Source: Anagrus nilaparvatae (lineage: Eukaryota; Arthropoda; Insecta; Hymenoptera; Mymaridae). Taken from it: a stretch of 64,000 bases of DNA. Of this stretch, positions 61,694-64,000 are shown piece after piece. The stretch spans positions 6,636,501 through 6,700,500 of the forward strand of contig JAKSXM010000007.1 in the NCBI GenBank assembly GCA_022575985.1, written 5' to 3'. Positions within the stretch are counted from its first letter, which is position 1, and every line of letters starts with the position of its first letter. The notes below the pieces were generated by a model that saw only the letters and a program-made list of their open reading frames with translations, had not been told where the DNA came from and ran no database searches. The position numbers were made by a program, and so were the translations under genes.

Positions 61694-62044
61694 TACAGAA
61701 GTGATTATATTATTAGTTTACACGTGGATGTTGAAATAATAAGAATACATATTTATTATCTTTTAAAATTGTGAGTACACAAAATGTTTTGTATTAAAAT
61801 CCTATATTCATTAAAATATTTTTAGACTTTTATTTTTTATTTGTTAAAAAGAAACTCCATAAACTTCAATAACTATTTAAATACACTGAATGATTATATT
61901 TTATTTTGAAAAAATGTTGATAGAATCAAGTGAATAAGTATTTTCCGATTATTTATTAAATTTAGTTTAATTTTTTGTCTGCATCAATAGTTTTTTTAAT
62001 TATTTTTACTGAATATTCTGTTGTATAGTTTATCATTTAAAGAC
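61694..62044. other. AT-rich spacer
   Basis: Nothing was recognised between the two neighbouring inverted-repeat elements. Confidence 0.5.
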
Positions 62045-62515
62045 GTATATCCGTGGAGTGAAAGAGAGATATTTTTTTTTCGGACCTCTTTCTTCCTCTC
62101 GCGAGTTTCGTATAAGAAATTCCAAAATGTTTTTGTTTATATTTCTGTAAATAAACATCTATAGGAGCTCTGAAATTTTTTCTATAAGTTTTTATAATAA
62201 TAAATTATATTTTAACAAAATATTATCAAAATCTGTTCTGTAAATTTTTTTTTTGGAGCTCTTAAAATCTCTTACGGTGAATCAGTATGTAATATAAATA
62301 AGTACGTATTGTAAAAAATTTACAGAACAGAGTTTGATAATATTTGGTTAAAATATAATTTATTATTATACAAACTTATAGAAAAAATTTCAGAGCTCCT
62401 AGATGTTTATTTACAGAATTGTAAACAAAAACATTTTGGAATTTCTTATACGAAACTCGCGAGAGGAAGAAAGAGGTCCGAAAAAAAAATATATCTCTTT
62501 CCTCCACGGATATAC
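62045..62515. mobile_element. 471-bp palindrome
   Basis: GTATATCCGTGGAG at 62045 is mirrored by TCCACGGATATAC ending at 62515. The arms of about 210 bp, through TCGGACCTCTTTCTTCCTCT, CGCGAGTTTCGTATAAGAAA and GGAGCTCTGAAATTTTTTCT, are almost perfect. The loop is about 62258-62305. Open frames in the right arm are incidental. Confidence 0.9.
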
Positions 62516-62692
62516 TACCTTACCCGAACAGAATAATATCAGGATCCGCCACGCCACCTATACAGGCCCCTACTTGGCGTGCTATACTGGGACTTGCAAG
62601 ATGTGTCACGGGGCGATTTCTAGGCCCCTGCATGGCTTGCCCTTTTGCGCACGCGCAGTATATAGATTACCTAAAGCTTGTGATCAATGTTT
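62516..62692. other. unique GC-rich spacer between two palindromes
   Basis: About 180 bp near 50% GC in a genome of about 25%. It has TATACAGGCCCCTACTTGGC and TCTAGGCCCCTGCATGGC as a loose direct repeat and GCGCACGCGCA near 62647. No family is recognised; it may be foreign, a relic of a GC-rich element or a lost exon. Confidence 0.35.
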
Positions 62693-62695
62693 ATA

Positions 62696-63855
62696 GTCAA
62701 GGCGCCAGCAATGTTAAATGCATCCAAAAATTTTTTCAGCACTAGAATGGATGCACCTCATTGAAACTTATATATTTTTGGTCGCTGAAACCGATTTTGA
62801 AGGTTTCATCCATTTTCGGATGGCCAGTTTTGAGTAATGGACGCTATATACTAAAAAATCGACGAAAAATTAGCAAGATTGGTAATATCTTGAAAACAAT
62901 AGCTAATTGAGCCTGTTTTGGGTACCTCAATAAGGTTTTCGGGGTCGCTGATCACGATTTTGAAGACAGATTTATAAAAAACAAAATGGCGGACTCAAAA
63001 TGGCGTGTTTCTAACCTCAAAAACGGCGATTTATGCTGTTTTAAGCATATTTACGTTGTCTAATAAGTTTTTCGGACCAGTTATAAAGATTCTGAGGTCA
63101 TATTTTTAATTTTCAAAATAGCGAACTAAAAATGGCGGATTCCTAACCCCAAAATCGACAATAAGAACTATTTTAAGCATTTAAACCTCAGAATCGTGAT
63201 CACCGACCCCAAAAACTTAAAATGCAACACGTTTAAATGCTTAAAATAGCATTTATTGTCGATTTTGAGGTTAGAAAACCGTCATTCTTAGCCTGCTATT
63301 TTGAAAATTAAAAATCTGACCTCGGAATCGTAATCACCGACCCCAAAATCTTAAAATGCAACACGTTTTAATGCTTAAAATAGCATTTATTGTCGATTTT
63401 GAGGTTAGGAATCCGACATTTTTAGCCCGCTATTTTGAAAATTAAAAATATGACCTCAGAATCTTTATAACTGGTTCGAAAAACTTATTAGACAACGTAA
63501 ATATGCTTAAAACAGCATAAATCGACGTTTTTGAGGTTAGAAACACGCCATTTTGAGTCCGCCATTTTGTTTTTTATAAATCTGTCTTCAAAATCGTGAT
63601 CAGCGACCCCGAAAACCTTATTGAGGTACCCAAAACAGGCTCAATTAGCTATTGTTTTCAAGATATTACCAATCTTGCTAATTTTTCGTCGATTTTTTAG
63701 TATATAGCGTCCATTACTCAAAACTGGCCATCCGAAAATGGATGAAACCTTCAAAATCGGTTTCAGCGACCAAAAATACATGAGTTTCAATGAGGTGCAT
63801 CCATTCTAGTGCTGAAAAAATTTTTGGATGCATTTAACATTGCTGGCGCATTGAC
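62696..63855. mobile_element. 1160-bp palindrome, TA target, GCCAGCAATG family
   Basis: GTCAAGGCGCCAGCAATGTT at 62696 is matched inverted, ending at 63855, with TA on both sides. The arms are near-perfect for about 450 bp. The centre holds inverted and direct copies of a block with TCGATTTTGAGGTTAG and AATCGTGATCACCGACCCC. The GCCAGCAATG terminus is shared with the 330-bp element at 33460. Six GGTCGCTGA-type motifs occur. No coding capacity. Confidence 0.88.
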
Positions 63856-63857
63856 TA

Positions 63858-64000
63858 TTATTTATATAACCATAAATATTTTTAATATTAAAATATAAAT
63901 CTAAAACAATAAAAATTTTTTTATAAAAATGAAAGAAAAAAATATAGAGAAGTAGTCAAGTAATTATAATTAGGAAAAGGGCTTTCAGATTAAATTTAAA
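63858..64000. other. AT-rich end of window
   Basis: Nothing was recognised. Confidence 0.5.

Noticed and set aside
62403..62696. A 97-codon frame with several Cys residues
   Set aside because: Its first third is the right arm of a palindrome and the rest is the GC-rich spacer. The Cys spacing fits no known finger.
1..64000. tRNA, rRNA and CRISPR-like arrays
   Set aside because: No T-loop plus acceptor pairing, rRNA core sequence or regularly spaced direct repeats with unique spacers were found by eye. A tRNAscan or Rfam run would be decisive.

Overview
The window looks like a piece of a very AT-rich animal nuclear genome, most likely an insect. The grounds are: widely spaced genes, a short (71 nt) GT-AG intron, a divergent ionotropic receptor (IR) gene plus a second IR pseudogene, a remnant resembling an insect ZAD zinc-finger gene, a non-LTR retrotransposon tail, and many TA-flanked inverted-repeat elements. 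A hymenopteran parasitoid would fit, but the sequence alone does not settle the species. Only two protein genes look intact; nearly all the rest is repeats or AT-rich sequence without recognisable content.

Layout. 1-4.2 kb: AT-rich DNA, then a TIR-bounded composite element (1972-4166) holding a (GT)33 run and a 155/310-bp higher-order tandem repeat. 4.3-6.3 kb: an intronless divergent IR gene on the minus strand with a TATA box and poly(A) signal. 7.8-16.8 kb: duplicated blocks around a G-tract array and a 25/75-bp minisatellite, a non-LTR retrotransposon tail and a 1.4-kb fold-back element. 18.8-27.1 kb: inverted-repeat elements inserted into one another. 27-33 kb: unrecognised AT-rich DNA with a few GC-rich islands. 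33.4-37.6 kb: two palindromic elements and a 424-bp MITE. 37.6-41.7 kb: the main gene island, with an intact two-exon gene that joins a Ty3/gypsy-type Gag to an HDAC6-type ZnF-UBP ubiquitin-tail-binding finger, followed by a decayed IR gene. 41.7-47.4 kb: MITEs and a ZAD remnant. 47-58 kb: AT-rich DNA with few repeats and one candidate micro-exon. 58.5-63.9 kb: a dense run of palindromic elements.

How things fit together. The IR gene and the IR pseudogene match each other in their C-terminal ligand-binding and last membrane segments, so the region probably held several chemoreceptor copies. The Gag/ZnF-UBP gene is the most unusual item: its frame is open in both exons, all twelve zinc ligands of the UBP finger are present, and no LTR, protease or reverse transcriptase is visible beside it. 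It therefore looks more like a host gene built from retrotransposon and cellular parts than a retroelement. Several palindromic elements of different length and terminal sequence share one short motif (consensus GGGTCGCTGAACACGAA), which suggests they belong to one non-autonomous family or exchange sequence.
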